The notes under the pieces were generated by a model. It did no database searches. It worked only from the letters and a program-made list of their open reading frames with translations, and had not been told where the DNA came from. From Bacillota bacterium (GTDB lineage Bacteria; Bacillota; Clostridia; Acetivibrionales; DTU013): DNA of 62,462 nucleotides. The stretch's first letter is position 1. The number at the start of each line of letters is the position of its first letter. The position numbers were made by a program, and so were the translations under genes. Below are positions 53,005 to 62,167 of this stretch, one piece after another. Where the stretch lies: positions 1 to 62,462 of the forward strand of contig JAFABI010000014.1 of assembly GCA_023426125.1 (NCBI GenBank), read 5' to 3'.

Positions 53005-53170
53005 ATTAAAAACCTCCTTCTAACAGATTCATACAAATAATATATCCTTTTGTCCTGAAAAGATTTAAAAGGAGCGCAGCGGGTATTCTCCTTACAGATC
53101 TCCTGGCTGCAAACAGAGGAGACGCGGTACATTAACCATCAGGACGCATCAAGCTTTCAGCATAGGACTA

Positions 53171-53449
53171 TTATAGCCTCACGCAATGATTTTCTAAAGT
53201 TTTAAGGATTTTGCTATAAGCCTTTGCTCTGTTTATTAAAAGCAATCCAGACAAACTATTGCATCCGTTCATAGCAATATCTTTTATTTTTACGTTTCTG
53301 TGATAGTTTGGCCCGTTGATTTTATCGTCGTTAAATCCTATACTTAGTACAGTTCCGCATATATTCGTTACCAGATAAGTTTGAAAAAAGTGAAGAGTGG
53401 CAATGTGTAGGGGCGCGCATTGCGCGTCCGCAAATGCAATCTGCGCCAA
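53171..53449 (-). pseudogene. C-terminal gene fragment running into palindromic element B
   Basis: An open frame with no convincing start (TTG 53449 inside element B). The part beyond the element reads YLVTNICGTVLSIGFNDDKI then NGPNYHRNVKIKDIAMNGCN, SLSGLLLINRAKAYSKILKT and LENHCVRL. This looks like genuine protein, not random translation. The element probably cut off or replaced the 5' part of the gene. I do not recognise the family. It occupies most of the 53005-53575 gap. Confidence 0.35.
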
Positions 53450-53480
53450 ACAGCTACCGGATGGCCAATGGCCGCCTACA
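53406..53480. mobile_element. Palindromic element B, short copy
   Basis: 75 bp from TGTAGGGGCGCGCATTGCGC to GGCCAATGGCCGCCTACA. Its right part (GCGCGTCCGCAAATGCAATC, then CAGCTACCGGATGGCCAATGG) is nearly identical to the long copy at 37609-37721, and the left arm is shortened. Both copies are followed by GGATTCCT. It lies upstream of the sensor-kinase gene. Confidence 0.72.
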
Positions 53481-53575
53481 TTGGATTCCTATTTTATTCC
53501 TATCTGGTAATGAACTTTATATGAAGCTGTACTTAGCATATAATAGGGATGAATAGAGGTTTAAGGAGAAGGTTC

Positions 53576-55405
53576 ATGATTAAAACGTTAAAAGGGAAAA
53601 TATCTCTGGTTTACCTGTGCCTGGTGATCATGATAGCCGTGGTCGGGTTTGTTTCCGTGGTAAACCTTTATAAGTTAAGCGGGGCGATTGACGGGCTGAT
53701 GACTGCAAATTATAAAAGCATAAACGCGGTATACAATATGCTGGAAGCAATCGAAAGGCAGGATAGCGCCATCCTTATTTACATTAATAACGACAAACAA
53801 AAAGGAATCGATATCTTCACGGATAACAATAATGTCTTTGTAAAATGGTTTGATATCGAGCGCAACAACGTAACCGAAATGGGCGAGAAGGAGCTGGTAA
53901 GCGATATAGACTCCTATTATTCCAGGTATATGAAATCCTTTTTACAGCTTCAGGAGATAAGAAATTCCCAGGGGCAAGAGCCTGCCATGGATTTTTATAA
54001 CTCCACCCTTACAGCGGACTTTACAGAATTAAAGCGGGCAATGAAAGAACTGGCAGCATTAAATGAGACGTCCATGTTTAAAGGAAAAACCAGGGCAACG
54101 GAAGACTCCCAAAGTTCCATGTACGTCATAATCGCGCTTACAGTTCTGGCAATATCCGGCGGCTTTTTTATCGCGCGCTTCTCCACCAACCGTTTTTTGA
54201 AGCCGATCTATTCCCTCACACAAACCATGAAACTGGTGAAAGCCGGGGATTTAAACCAGCAGGCCAATATTCTGTCACAGGATGAGATCGGTGAGCTTGC
54301 CCGGGAGTTTAATAATATGACGAAAAGATTGCAGCAGTTTGAACAAAGCACATTGGGAAAACTAATGTCAGAAAAAAACAGGTTTATCACCATTGTGAAA
54401 AGTATATCCGATCCTTTGATTGTCATGGATGCAAGCTATAAAATAGTCCTTTTGAATAATGCCAGCGAGTTGTTTTTCGGAATCAGTGAAGAAAAGGTAG
54501 TTGGCAGGCACTTCCTGGAGGCCGTCCGCAATGGTGAGCTGTTTGACCACATTTCGGCAGCTTTTGAGTCGAAGGAGGAGCATCAAGAAAAAATTATCTT
54601 TATTCCCCATGATGAGGAGGAGTATTATCTGAATGTGGTCGTAACCACGTTGAAGGACCCTGAGAAAAATTCGACCGGAATCATCGTACTGTTCCAGAAT
54701 GTAACGTCCCTGAAGCAACTGGAGAAGCTGCGGACTGAATTTATCGCAACCATATCCCATGAATTCAAAACGCCGCTCACATCCATCATGATGGGCACTG
54801 ACCTTTTATTAAACGGCGGTATGGGAGATTTAACCGAAGAACAAAAAAGTATTACCTCCGCTTTAAAGGAAGACAGCGAAAAGTTGTCCACACTGGTGAG
54901 CGACCTTCTGGAGTTATCCAGAATCGAGTCGGGTAAAACCATCTATAAAATTGAACCTTGCTCCATCGCAGGAATTATAGAAGGATCCGTTAAGCAGTTT
55001 TACCAGCAGGCAGAGCATAAAAATGTCGCACTGACTTTTGATGCCGAGGAGGATTTGCCGAAGGTTTTGGCCGATTATGAGAAAATAACCTGGGTGCTTA
55101 ATAATTTGATTTCCAATGCATTAAAATATACGAATACGGGAGATGAAATCCTGGTCAGTGCTTTTGTAAAGGGAGATGAAATGTATGTTTCCGTTAAGGA
55201 TTCCGGAGTTGGAATCCCTGAGGAATATCAGGACAGGATATTCGATAAATTCGTGCAGGTCAGGGGAAATGACCTGGAGGTGCGCGGAACCGGTCTGGGG
55301 CTTGCGGTTGTCAAAGATATCGTTGCAGCCCATAAGGGGAGAATCTGGTGTGAAAGCAAGCTTGACCTGGGGAGCTGCTTTACATTTACTTTGAAATTGA
55401 GTTGA
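53576..55405 (+). CDS. Membrane histidine kinase with HAMP and PAS domains
   Basis: About 609 residues. Two membrane helices (about 8-28 and 180-200) flank an extracytoplasmic helical sensor of about 150 residues. Then HAMP (RFLKPIYSLTQTMKLVKAGD), PAS (ISDPLIVMDASYKIVLLNNA), HisKA with phospho-His in TISHEFKTPLTS, and ATPase boxes NNLISNALKYTNTG and GTGLGLAVVKDIV. ATG 53576 has AAGGAGAAGG upstream; ATG 53549 in frame is less well placed. It is followed at once by a receiver-TPR gene, its probable partner, and lies next to the kdp operon. The layout resembles NtrY/PhoR-like kinases; the signal is unknown. Confidence 0.92.
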   Translation: MIKTLKGKISLVYLCLVIMIAVVGFVSVVNLYKLSGAIDGLMTANYKSINAVYNMLEAIERQDSAILIYINNDKQKGIDIFTDNNNVFVKWFDIERNNVTEMGEKELVSDIDSYYSRYMKSFLQLQEIRNSQGQEPAMDFYNSTLTADFTELKRAMKELAALNETSMFKGKTRATEDSQSSMYVIIALTVLAISGGFFIARFSTNRFLKPIYSLTQTMKLVKAGDLNQQANILSQDEIGELAREFNNMTKRLQQFEQSTLGKLMSEKNRFITIVKSISDPLIVMDASYKIVLLNNASELFFGISEEKVVGRHFLEAVRNGELFDHISAAFESKEEHQEKIIFIPHDEEEYYLNVVVTTLKDPEKNSTGIIVLFQNVTSLKQLEKLRTEFIATISHEFKTPLTSIMMGTDLLLNGGMGDLTEEQKSITSALKEDSEKLSTLVSDLLELSRIESGKTIYKIEPCSIAGIIEGSVKQFYQQAEHKNVALTFDAEEDLPKVLADYEKITWVLNNLISNALKYTNTGDEILVSAFVKGDEMYVSVKDSGVGIPEEYQDRIFDKFVQVRGNDLEVRGTGLGLAVVKDIVAAHKGRIWCESKLDLGSCFTFTLKLS

Positions 55406-55420
55406 GCAGGAGGGATTTGT

Positions 55421-56011
55421 ACGAAAAGGATCTTAATCGTTGATGATACGAAAAACATAAGGCTGATGCTTACAAAATGCCTGGAGCTTGAAGGCTACGA
55501 CGTAAGCACTGCAAGCGACGGGAAAGAGGCGATTCAGCTTTTTAAAACAGAAAAATTCGACCTTGCCTTTCTGGACATAAAGCTGCCGGAAATGAGAGGA
55601 ACGGAAGTGTTAAGACGGATCCGCGAAATGGGGGTTGGTACCCCTGTGATCATCATCACCGCCTATGGTACGGTTAAAAACGCTGTTGAATGCACGCAAA
55701 TGGGCGCAGTCGCATACCTGCAGAAGCCATTTACTGCGGAAAAGGTAAAAACGGTTCTGCAGGAATTATATCCCGGCCTTGAGAATAAAGGTTCCACACC
55801 TGTCATCGGTAAATACATCAGCCAGGCGAAAAGCCTTATCGATAGAAATTTATCCAACGAAGCGATCCTTAGCTTGAAAAAAGCCATCTCCATGGAGCCT
55901 GGCAACGCGGAGGTTTTATTTTTATTCAGTAGAGCGTATGCAGGAATGGGCAATACCGAATATGCAGAAAAGTTTTATAAATCCTATTTGCTTTTTAAAA
56001 ATGATGATTAA
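55421..56011 (+). CDS. Receiver-domain protein with C-terminal TPR repeats; start codon unclear
   Basis: Homology begins TKRILIVDDTKNIRLMLTKC, giving a full receiver with the acid pair DD and phospho-Asp in LAFLDIKLPEMRG at residue 52 and the Lys in YLQKPFTA. After it come about 75 residues of TPR-like helices (NLSNEAILSLKKAISMEPGN and LFLFSRAYAGMGNTEYAEKF) rather than a DNA-binding domain. No ATG, GTG or TTG is in frame at the proper place: GGAGGG is followed 6 bases later by ACG 55421. The first in-frame ATG (55466) would delete the acidic pocket. A lost G in a GTG start (TTTGTGACG to TTTGTACG), a sequencing error, or a non-canonical start are all possible. Confidence 0.8.
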   Translation, partial: TKRILIVDDTKNIRLMLTKCLELEGYDVSTASDGKEAIQLFKTEKFDLAFLDIKLPEMRGTEVLRRIREMGVGTPVIIITAYGTVKNAVECTQMGAVAYLQKPFTAEKVKTVLQELYPGLENKGSTPVIGKYISQAKSLIDRNLSNEAILSLKKAISMEPGNAEVLFLFSRAYAGMGNTEYAEKFYKSYLLFKNDD

Positions 56012-56042
56012 TGGGATCGAAGGGGTCTTGGAGGTGGAATGA

Positions 56043-57485
56043 ATGGACAAGATGAACTTAACAATGCTGACGGATTTTTATGAATTAACCATGGCGAATG
56101 GGTATTTTCAGAATGGTTTCAAAGATAAAATTGCTTATTTTGATATGTTTTTCAGAAAGGTACCCGATAACGGCGGTTTTGCTATAATGGCCGGAGTGGA
56201 ACAGCTTATTGAATATTTAAAGAATCTCAAGTTTACTGATATGGATCTTGAGTACCTGAGGAGTAAAAAAATATTCAGTGAAGAATTCTTGCACTATCTT
56301 AAAACATTCAAGTTTCGTTGTGATGTTTGGGCTATACCTGAGGGAACGCCGATATTTCCCAATGAACCTGTAATAACAGTTAGGGGGCCTGTGATTGAAG
56401 CTCAGTTCATTGAAACAATGGTGCTTTTAACAATAAATCATCAAAGTCTGATCGCTACAAAGGCAAATCGCATCGTTAGAGCCGCTCAGGGAAGAGATGT
56501 TATGGAGTTCGGTTCAAGAAGGGCGCAAGGTTATGATGGAGCTATCTATGGTGCAAGGGCTGCCTATATAGGAGGATGCATAGGAACTGCATGTACAATC
56601 GCAGAGAAGGAATTTGATATTCCGGTTATCGGCACAATGGCGCATAGCTGGATTCAGATGTTTCCGACGGAATTAGAGGCTTTCCGCGCTTATGCAGAAA
56701 TATACCCTGGCAATTGCACATTGCTTGTAGATACCTATAATGTGCTGAAATCCGGTGTACCCAACGCAATAAAAGCATTTGCCGGAGAAATAGTTCCCAG
56801 AGGCTTCAGACCTAAGGGAATCAGGATTGACAGCGGCGATATCACCTATCTTTCAAAGGAAGCCAGAAAAATGTTGGATGAAGCAGGGTTTCAGGATTGC
56901 AGAATCGTTGCATCCAATTCACTGGATGAATTTATTATCAGGGATATACTGATACAAGGTGCGCAGGTGGATTTGTTCGGTGTAGGGGAGCGCCTGATCA
57001 CTTCCAGGTCGGAGCCGGTATTTGGCGGGGTATATAAGCTGGTGGCAGTTGAAGAAAATGGCGAAATAATTCCTAAAATAAAGCTTAGTGAAAATGTGGG
57101 GAAAATAACCAACCCAGGATTTAAACAGGTTTGGAGGCTTTTAGACAAGGAAAGCGGAAAAGCAATTGCAGATGTGCTTACAAAGAATGAGGAGACGATT
57201 GATGAAAGCAAGCCTTACGAACTCTTTGATCCTGAATACACATGGAAAAGGAAAATGGTAACTAATTATGTTGCAAAAAGGCTTTTAGTTAAAATTTTCG
57301 ATAAAGGAACTTGTGTATATGAAAATCCAAAGTTAAGGGATATAAAAAGTTATTGCAAAGTGCAGATCGATACCTTATGGGATGAGGTAAAAAGATTTGA
57401 AAACCCGCATAAGTACTATATCGATTTGTCAAAGCCATTATGGGAGATGAAGGAAAGATTGCTGCAGGAGTATTCGGTAAAATAG
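56043..57485 (+). CDS. pncB: Nicotinate phosphoribosyltransferase
   Basis: 480 residues. Converts nicotinate and PRPP to nicotinate mononucleotide in NAD salvage. LTMLTDFYELTMANGYF is the family start, MEFGSRRAQGYDGAIYGARAAYIGG and GTMAHSWIQMFPTELEAF cover the active site (the His of MAHS is the phosphorylated residue in this family), and IRIDSGDITYLSKEARKM the PRPP site. GGAGG lies upstream of ATG 56043. It follows the receiver-TPR gene by 31 bp and may share its transcript, although it has no obvious functional link. Confidence 0.95.
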   Translation: MDKMNLTMLTDFYELTMANGYFQNGFKDKIAYFDMFFRKVPDNGGFAIMAGVEQLIEYLKNLKFTDMDLEYLRSKKIFSEEFLHYLKTFKFRCDVWAIPEGTPIFPNEPVITVRGPVIEAQFIETMVLLTINHQSLIATKANRIVRAAQGRDVMEFGSRRAQGYDGAIYGARAAYIGGCIGTACTIAEKEFDIPVIGTMAHSWIQMFPTELEAFRAYAEIYPGNCTLLVDTYNVLKSGVPNAIKAFAGEIVPRGFRPKGIRIDSGDITYLSKEARKMLDEAGFQDCRIVASNSLDEFIIRDILIQGAQVDLFGVGERLITSRSEPVFGGVYKLVAVEENGEIIPKIKLSENVGKITNPGFKQVWRLLDKESGKAIADVLTKNEETIDESKPYELFDPEYTWKRKMVTNYVAKRLLVKIFDKGTCVYENPKLRDIKSYCKVQIDTLWDEVKRFENPHKYYIDLSKPLWEMKERLLQEYSVK

Positions 57486-57670
57486 AAAGGGAGTTCATCC
57501 TTTTATTCCTTCAAAAAAGGGGTGCCGGCAAGTATGGCGGGGGAGCGGACGACGAAATAGATGCTCCCCTCCCGCTTGTGAAATTGCATGAACAATTAAC
57601 AAAACCGCTGACAAAACCAGATATTTTTCTGCCTTTCAAGCTCTTGCCCATAGCGAAACAAAGCACCTGT

Positions 57671-58138
57671 CTATGCTATGCTGTTCTTTATGGGATCGGG
57701 GTGAATTTTTCCGCTGTTGGTGAGGCTGGCCGTATTCAGCACGACAATAATTTTCCCATCGATTTTCAGAATGTATAGGACAAAATCCTTATCAATGTAA
57801 CCTGGCAGTTCAGCGGCCGTATCGACTTCTTCCTCTTTCGGGGAGACGATCATGCTTACGTCGTCCACGATGAAGCCTACATTACTGCCATTGGCAATAA
57901 TGATCTTTGTATTTTCATCCGCTCCCTTCCTGTCAATGCCAAAGAAATTCCGCAGATTAATAATCGCATGTACTTTTCCCCTTAAGCTTATGATTCCTTC
58001 CATATAGCCGGGAGTATTGGGAATTTTTACGGGGGCCACATACCTTATGATTTCATTTACCCGGTCGATTGGCAAGCCATATTGTACATCCCCCAGGGTT
58101 AATACGACGACCTGTTTTGTACCCTCCACCTTTTTCAC
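57671..58138 (-). CDS. cheW: Chemotaxis adaptor protein CheW
   Basis: 155 residues. CheW fold blocks VVLTLGDVQYGLPIDRVNEIIR, IPNTPGYMEGIISLRGKVHAIINLR and NVGFIVDDVSMIV are present. It couples chemoreceptors to the kinase CheA. It starts 5 bp behind the receptor gene on the same strand, so both are one operon and this CheW may serve that receptor specifically. No CheA or flagellar gene is in view. Confidence 0.93.
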   Translation of the reverse strand: MKKVEGTKQVVVLTLGDVQYGLPIDRVNEIIRYVAPVKIPNTPGYMEGIISLRGKVHAIINLRNFFGIDRKGADENTKIIIANGSNVGFIVDDVSMIVSPKEEEVDTAAELPGYIDKDFVLYILKIDGKIIVVLNTASLTNSGKIHPDPIKNSIA

Positions 58139-58143
58139 TCCCC

Positions 58144-60150
58144 TTATACTTTAAAACTTGAAACGGTTTCTACCAATGAGTCAGACTTGCCTTTTGCCGA
58201 TTCTGCCATCTTTATAACTTCATTTGACATCTGCTTTATTTGCACCGCTTCCTGTGCTATGTTGGAAGATCCCTGTGCTTCCTCGTTTGCAGCGCATGCG
58301 ATTTCATCGATTGCTTTTGCCATGTTCTGTATTGAAGCCAAAAGTTCTTCCGAGGTGGCGCTGAAATCAGTGACCATGTCATTGATGCTGTTGGAGCTCT
58401 GGCTGTATTGTTCACTGGTGGTAACAAGATTCTCGTAATCATTCAATACCTTTTTGTCAATAAACTCCATGATTTCGCCCGCACTGGAGGAGAGCTCCTG
58501 GACTGCCCCGAAGATTACCCGGGTGACCTCCTGGATCCTGGAAACCGTATTTTTAGAGCCTTCTGCCAGTTTTCGGATCTCTTCGGCGACAACGGCAAAA
58601 CCTTTTCCGGCTTCACCCGCTCTTGCCGCCTCTATGGCTGCGTTCAGCGCAAGTAAATTCGTTTGTGAAGTGATTGCCAGAATCGCTTCGGACAATTCGT
58701 TGATTTGATTTACTGCCTTTGATTGTTCAATGGCGTGCTGCAAATCATCCTTTGTCCTTCCATACATAGCAAGGGCATTTTCTTTTGAAGCGGTTGCATT
58801 TTGCTTCATTTCTACCGACATCTTATTCACATTGTTTACTACAATGGAGCCTTCCTGCGCTTTTAATGCGATGGACCCGACAGCATTTTCGATTTCTGTG
58901 GCGGTGGCATTCATTTCTTCCGTCGAGGAAGCGGTTTCCTCGGTTCCTGCCGACAGCTCCTGCGTCGTGGCGGAAACTCCTTCGATGCTATTGTTCAGCT
59001 GTTCCATTTTCGTATTGATACCAAGGAGCATATCACTTACATTGGAGGATTCTTCAACAACTTTTCGGATAATCGTTTTTATGGATTGCTGCATTGTATG
59101 AATGGCATTGGAGAGAAGTCCGGTTTCATCTTTCATTTTAAGCAGCGTTGAAGGGACCACGCCTGTAAAATCCCCGGTTGCGACAACCTTCAGATAGTCT
59201 GAAGCCGCCTTTATGGGCTTTGATATGCCTGATGCAATTAAGAATGTAACTACGATGCCAATCACAAGAAAGATAATCGATACCATCACGATTGTCAGCG
59301 CAAGTATGTTTACCTCTGCCATGGCCTCTGACTTTAGCGCCGTTATGGCCAATGACCAGTTGGTTCCCTGCACCGGAGCGAAGCCCATATATCTGGTTTC
59401 CCCCTTATAGGTGTATTCACCGGTCCCTTCTTTACCGTCTGCCATTTGCTGTTCGATTTCAACCAACGATTTTAGTTCAGGGTCCGTCTTGACATTTTCC
59501 AAATCATTATTCATATTTAGAACAAGATCCTTATCATTATGGGCTACCGTCGTACCGTTATTGTTAATCATATAGGCGGTTCCGCTTTTTCCGAATTTGA
59601 TGTCATTGGTAAGATTGCTTAATTCATTCCCATCACGGATAGCGACCAGTACGCCTTTAACGGTATTGCCGTCCTTGATTGGGACTGCATAGGATACGAT
59701 TACAGTATCGTCAGCTTTGCTGACAAGAGGATCCGAAACTGCGTTTTCACCCGACAATGCTTTTACAAAATATTCCCTGGTGGAGATGTCCGAGCTGTCT
59801 CCGTTGGTGTTTTTGGCATTGCCGTTGGTATCTGCAATGTTAATCCGCAGATGTCCGTTTCTTTTTACTTCACTTTTGAGCAATTCCAGCTTTTCATCCA
59901 GGGTCAGCGTATCCTTTTTGATTGCGTCGGTTTCAGCCAGGGCTCCCAGGGTATTCAGCTGGGCTGCAACCCTTTCCTGGACAACTTTGGCTCCTGCGTT
60001 TGCCAATTGAGACAGCGATTCGTCTATACTGGTTGACAAGGCATTGCCGGATACGATATAGGTTATGATTCCGAGGCCTATACAGATAAGGAACAACAAT
60101 CCCCCGAAAAAAAAGGATAGTTTTGTCTTAATGCTTTTTAATTTCAACAT
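58144..60150 (-). CDS. Methyl-accepting chemotaxis protein with Cache sensor
   Basis: About 668 residues. A membrane helix (about 10-32) and an extracytoplasmic dCache domain (about 35-280; TREYFVKALSGENAVSDPLV, VVSYAVPIKDGNTVKGVLVA, YTYKGETRYMGFAPVQGTNW). A second helix (about 285-308), HAMP and a long coiled-coil signalling domain with the conserved hairpin tip AITSQTNLLALNAAIEAARAGEAGKGFAVVAEEIRKLAE follow. It senses small molecules and signals through CheW/CheA. ATG 60150 is preferred over ATG 60162 because GGAGG lies 5 bases before it. Confidence 0.94.
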   Translation of the reverse strand: MLKLKSIKTKLSFFFGGLLFLICIGLGIITYIVSGNALSTSIDESLSQLANAGAKVVQERVAAQLNTLGALAETDAIKKDTLTLDEKLELLKSEVKRNGHLRINIADTNGNAKNTNGDSSDISTREYFVKALSGENAVSDPLVSKADDTVIVSYAVPIKDGNTVKGVLVAIRDGNELSNLTNDIKFGKSGTAYMINNNGTTVAHNDKDLVLNMNNDLENVKTDPELKSLVEIEQQMADGKEGTGEYTYKGETRYMGFAPVQGTNWSLAITALKSEAMAEVNILALTIVMVSIIFLVIGIVVTFLIASGISKPIKAASDYLKVVATGDFTGVVPSTLLKMKDETGLLSNAIHTMQQSIKTIIRKVVEESSNVSDMLLGINTKMEQLNNSIEGVSATTQELSAGTEETASSTEEMNATATEIENAVGSIALKAQEGSIVVNNVNKMSVEMKQNATASKENALAMYGRTKDDLQHAIEQSKAVNQINELSEAILAITSQTNLLALNAAIEAARAGEAGKGFAVVAEEIRKLAEGSKNTVSRIQEVTRVIFGAVQELSSSAGEIMEFIDKKVLNDYENLVTTSEQYSQSSNSINDMVTDFSATSEELLASIQNMAKAIDEIACAANEEAQGSSNIAQEAVQIKQMSNEVIKMAESAKGKSDSLVETVSSFKV

Positions 60151-60310
60151 AAATTCCTCCATAAAATATGTAATCTTTCATTAATTCCAATCACTTACAT
60201 GGAGATGCAAAATAAATTAGAATTATGCGCTTGTAAGCTCGCGTCGACTATTGTCGTAATTTGTTACTTTTTATACTATAATATAGCAATACACTCATTA
60301 AATATACCTG

Positions 60311-60354
60311 CTTTGCAAAGTTGTCACAGCCATGGTTATGACAACTTTGCAAAG
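60311..60354. promoter_or_regulatory. 16-bp inverted repeat with self-palindromic arms
   Basis: CTTTGCAAAGTTGTCA (60311-60326) and its exact complement TGACAACTTTGCAAAG (60339-60354) with a 12-bp centre. Each arm itself begins or ends with the palindrome CTTTGCAAAG, giving four half-sites in 44 bp. It lies between the MCP and the HTH gene, 75 bp before the latter; TATAAT follows at 60396-60401. Best read as an operator for a dimer-of-dimers regulator, probably the HTH protein itself (inference). Confidence 0.6.
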
Positions 60355-60429
60355 TAGTATATACTATTCGCCAGGTTATATAGTTTTATATAGTATATAA
60401 TTTTTTTATGTTCTAAGGGGGATACTTCT

Positions 60430-62088
60430 TTGATAACGAACATGACATTTGGTGAATGCCTAAAATACATGCTTTCCGCTTTAGACATAAGTATCAACCG
60501 ATTGTCAAAAGCTATAAATGTAGATAGCTCGCTTGTTAACCGTTGGATTCACGGAACAAGAATTCCCGCATATCATACGTCCTACATTGAAAGTATTACC
60601 GAATACCTTTCGAAGAACATCCAGAATTCCTTTCAAACGCAGCATCTGCATGAGCTTTACCTGAACATTTGCGAAGATCGTGATTTGACGGATTGCGATA
60701 AAGAAAAAATAAGAATAGCATTGTTAGAGACACAAGGGTATTCCATCGAATGTAAAAAAAATGAGCGAAAAAAAAACAAAGAATCCCCGGTAAACAAAGA
60801 ACAAATTTCAAAATTATCAAATCAGTATCAAAATGAGACAGCCGGGGAGGCCTATGCGGTCCATGAAATGCTTGCGGGGGATACACCGGAGCTTGTCGCT
60901 TCTGTGGCCCTGTCAGGCAGCGACAAAATCATTTTTGGGATAAAAAACATTATATCTTCCTGTGTCTTTTTGCTGGAAGCCGCCTTGAAAAAGGAATGCA
61001 AAGACAACAAAATAATCTATATCACTTATAATAACGACCTGGATATACTATCCGATTCCTGCAATGAATTAATGCACTGGAAGGATCTTTTATTAGAAGC
61101 GCTGCATACCGGATGGCAGGTATTGATATTATTGAGGTTCAACAATAATATTGACCGTACGTTGCGGTTTATCAGTTTCGTGCTTCCGCTTCTTCAAACG
61201 GGAAGGCTTGACATCTATTATTTCAAAAAATACGGCACCAATGCAGCGGAGAGAGAAATCTACGTCATTTCAGGCATCGGGGCTCTGTCTTGTTTTTCCA
61301 CCAGCCTGCACTCAAGCATTGACGGCGCTTTTTATTTTGAAAACAAGGTTGCCGTCGATATTCTCAAGGATCATTTCAATGTTCTCATGAATTATTCTCA
61401 ACCTCTTATCAAATATTTTTCACGGGAAAACATTTTCGACTATTACAATTGCATGATGGAGAATGAAGAGAGCGCCGGTAACCGGATCCTATTCAGATAC
61501 TGTTTCAGTATGCCGATACCTAAAAATTTGTACGTGAAGCTTTTAAAAAGAAAAAAGATTTCAAAGGATGAAATGCTTAAGGAATTGAATTTCCATAAAA
61601 GACGATTAAAGACATTTCTGGTTAACATACGAAACTGTGAATACAGGGATATCTATTTTGCAGATTCCATTTTAAACCTGGTTGAATATCGGCAGTATTG
61701 CTATTATAGCGGTACCGGAATCGAGATAATGGATTTGGAAGCCCGGGATATTATTGAGTATCTGCAGAATATCGTCCGTCTTCTGGAGACGTATGAGAAT
61801 TATAGTATTGCCTTTATACCCCGGAATTTTGACAGCACGGTAAAAATTGATAATTATCACTGCCTGGTTAAAGAAAGACATACCGCTTTCCTTGAAATAT
61901 ATGAACCTTTAAGATCAACGACGGGACTACGGCTGCTCATCGAAGAGCCTATGTTTGTTCAAGCCTTCAACGAGTTTTTTAACGGAATCTGGGAACACAT
62001 CGCTCCCGTGTACAAGGATAAAAGAGAGACGGTCACATGGCTGCAAAATCAGATAGATTTACTGAATCGGTATGCAGGCACTCAATAG
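60430..62088 (+). CDS. HTH (XRE-like) regulator with large uncharacterised effector region
   Basis: 552 residues. An N-terminal HTH (about 5-60; GECLKYMLSALDISINRLSK and VDSSLVNRWIHGTRIPAYHT) resembles phage-repressor-type domains. A charged linker (about 100-140, Lys/Glu/Asn-rich) leads to about 400 residues with no family I recognise: alternating helices and strands, KIIYITYNNDLDIL, GWQVLILLRFNNNIDRTLRF and a C-terminal WEHIAPVYKDKRETVTWLQN. Start is TTG 60430 with GGGGG 8-9 bases upstream; ATG 60442 has no such site. Flanked by a strong inverted repeat upstream and by a REP-type transposase gene 80 bp downstream. Confidence 0.75.
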   Translation: MITNMTFGECLKYMLSALDISINRLSKAINVDSSLVNRWIHGTRIPAYHTSYIESITEYLSKNIQNSFQTQHLHELYLNICEDRDLTDCDKEKIRIALLETQGYSIECKKNERKKNKESPVNKEQISKLSNQYQNETAGEAYAVHEMLAGDTPELVASVALSGSDKIIFGIKNIISSCVFLLEAALKKECKDNKIIYITYNNDLDILSDSCNELMHWKDLLLEALHTGWQVLILLRFNNNIDRTLRFISFVLPLLQTGRLDIYYFKKYGTNAAEREIYVISGIGALSCFSTSLHSSIDGAFYFENKVAVDILKDHFNVLMNYSQPLIKYFSRENIFDYYNCMMENEESAGNRILFRYCFSMPIPKNLYVKLLKRKKISKDEMLKELNFHKRRLKTFLVNIRNCEYRDIYFADSILNLVEYRQYCYYSGTGIEIMDLEARDIIEYLQNIVRLLETYENYSIAFIPRNFDSTVKIDNYHCLVKERHTAFLEIYEPLRSTTGLRLLIEEPMFVQAFNEFFNGIWEHIAPVYKDKRETVTWLQNQIDLLNRYAGTQ

Positions 62089-62167
62089 GGACGCTTCTCC
62101 ACAACAAACATTTATTATTTACAAAAAACACCTTTTTTGGTAATATATTTACCAGAGGTGATTTTTT

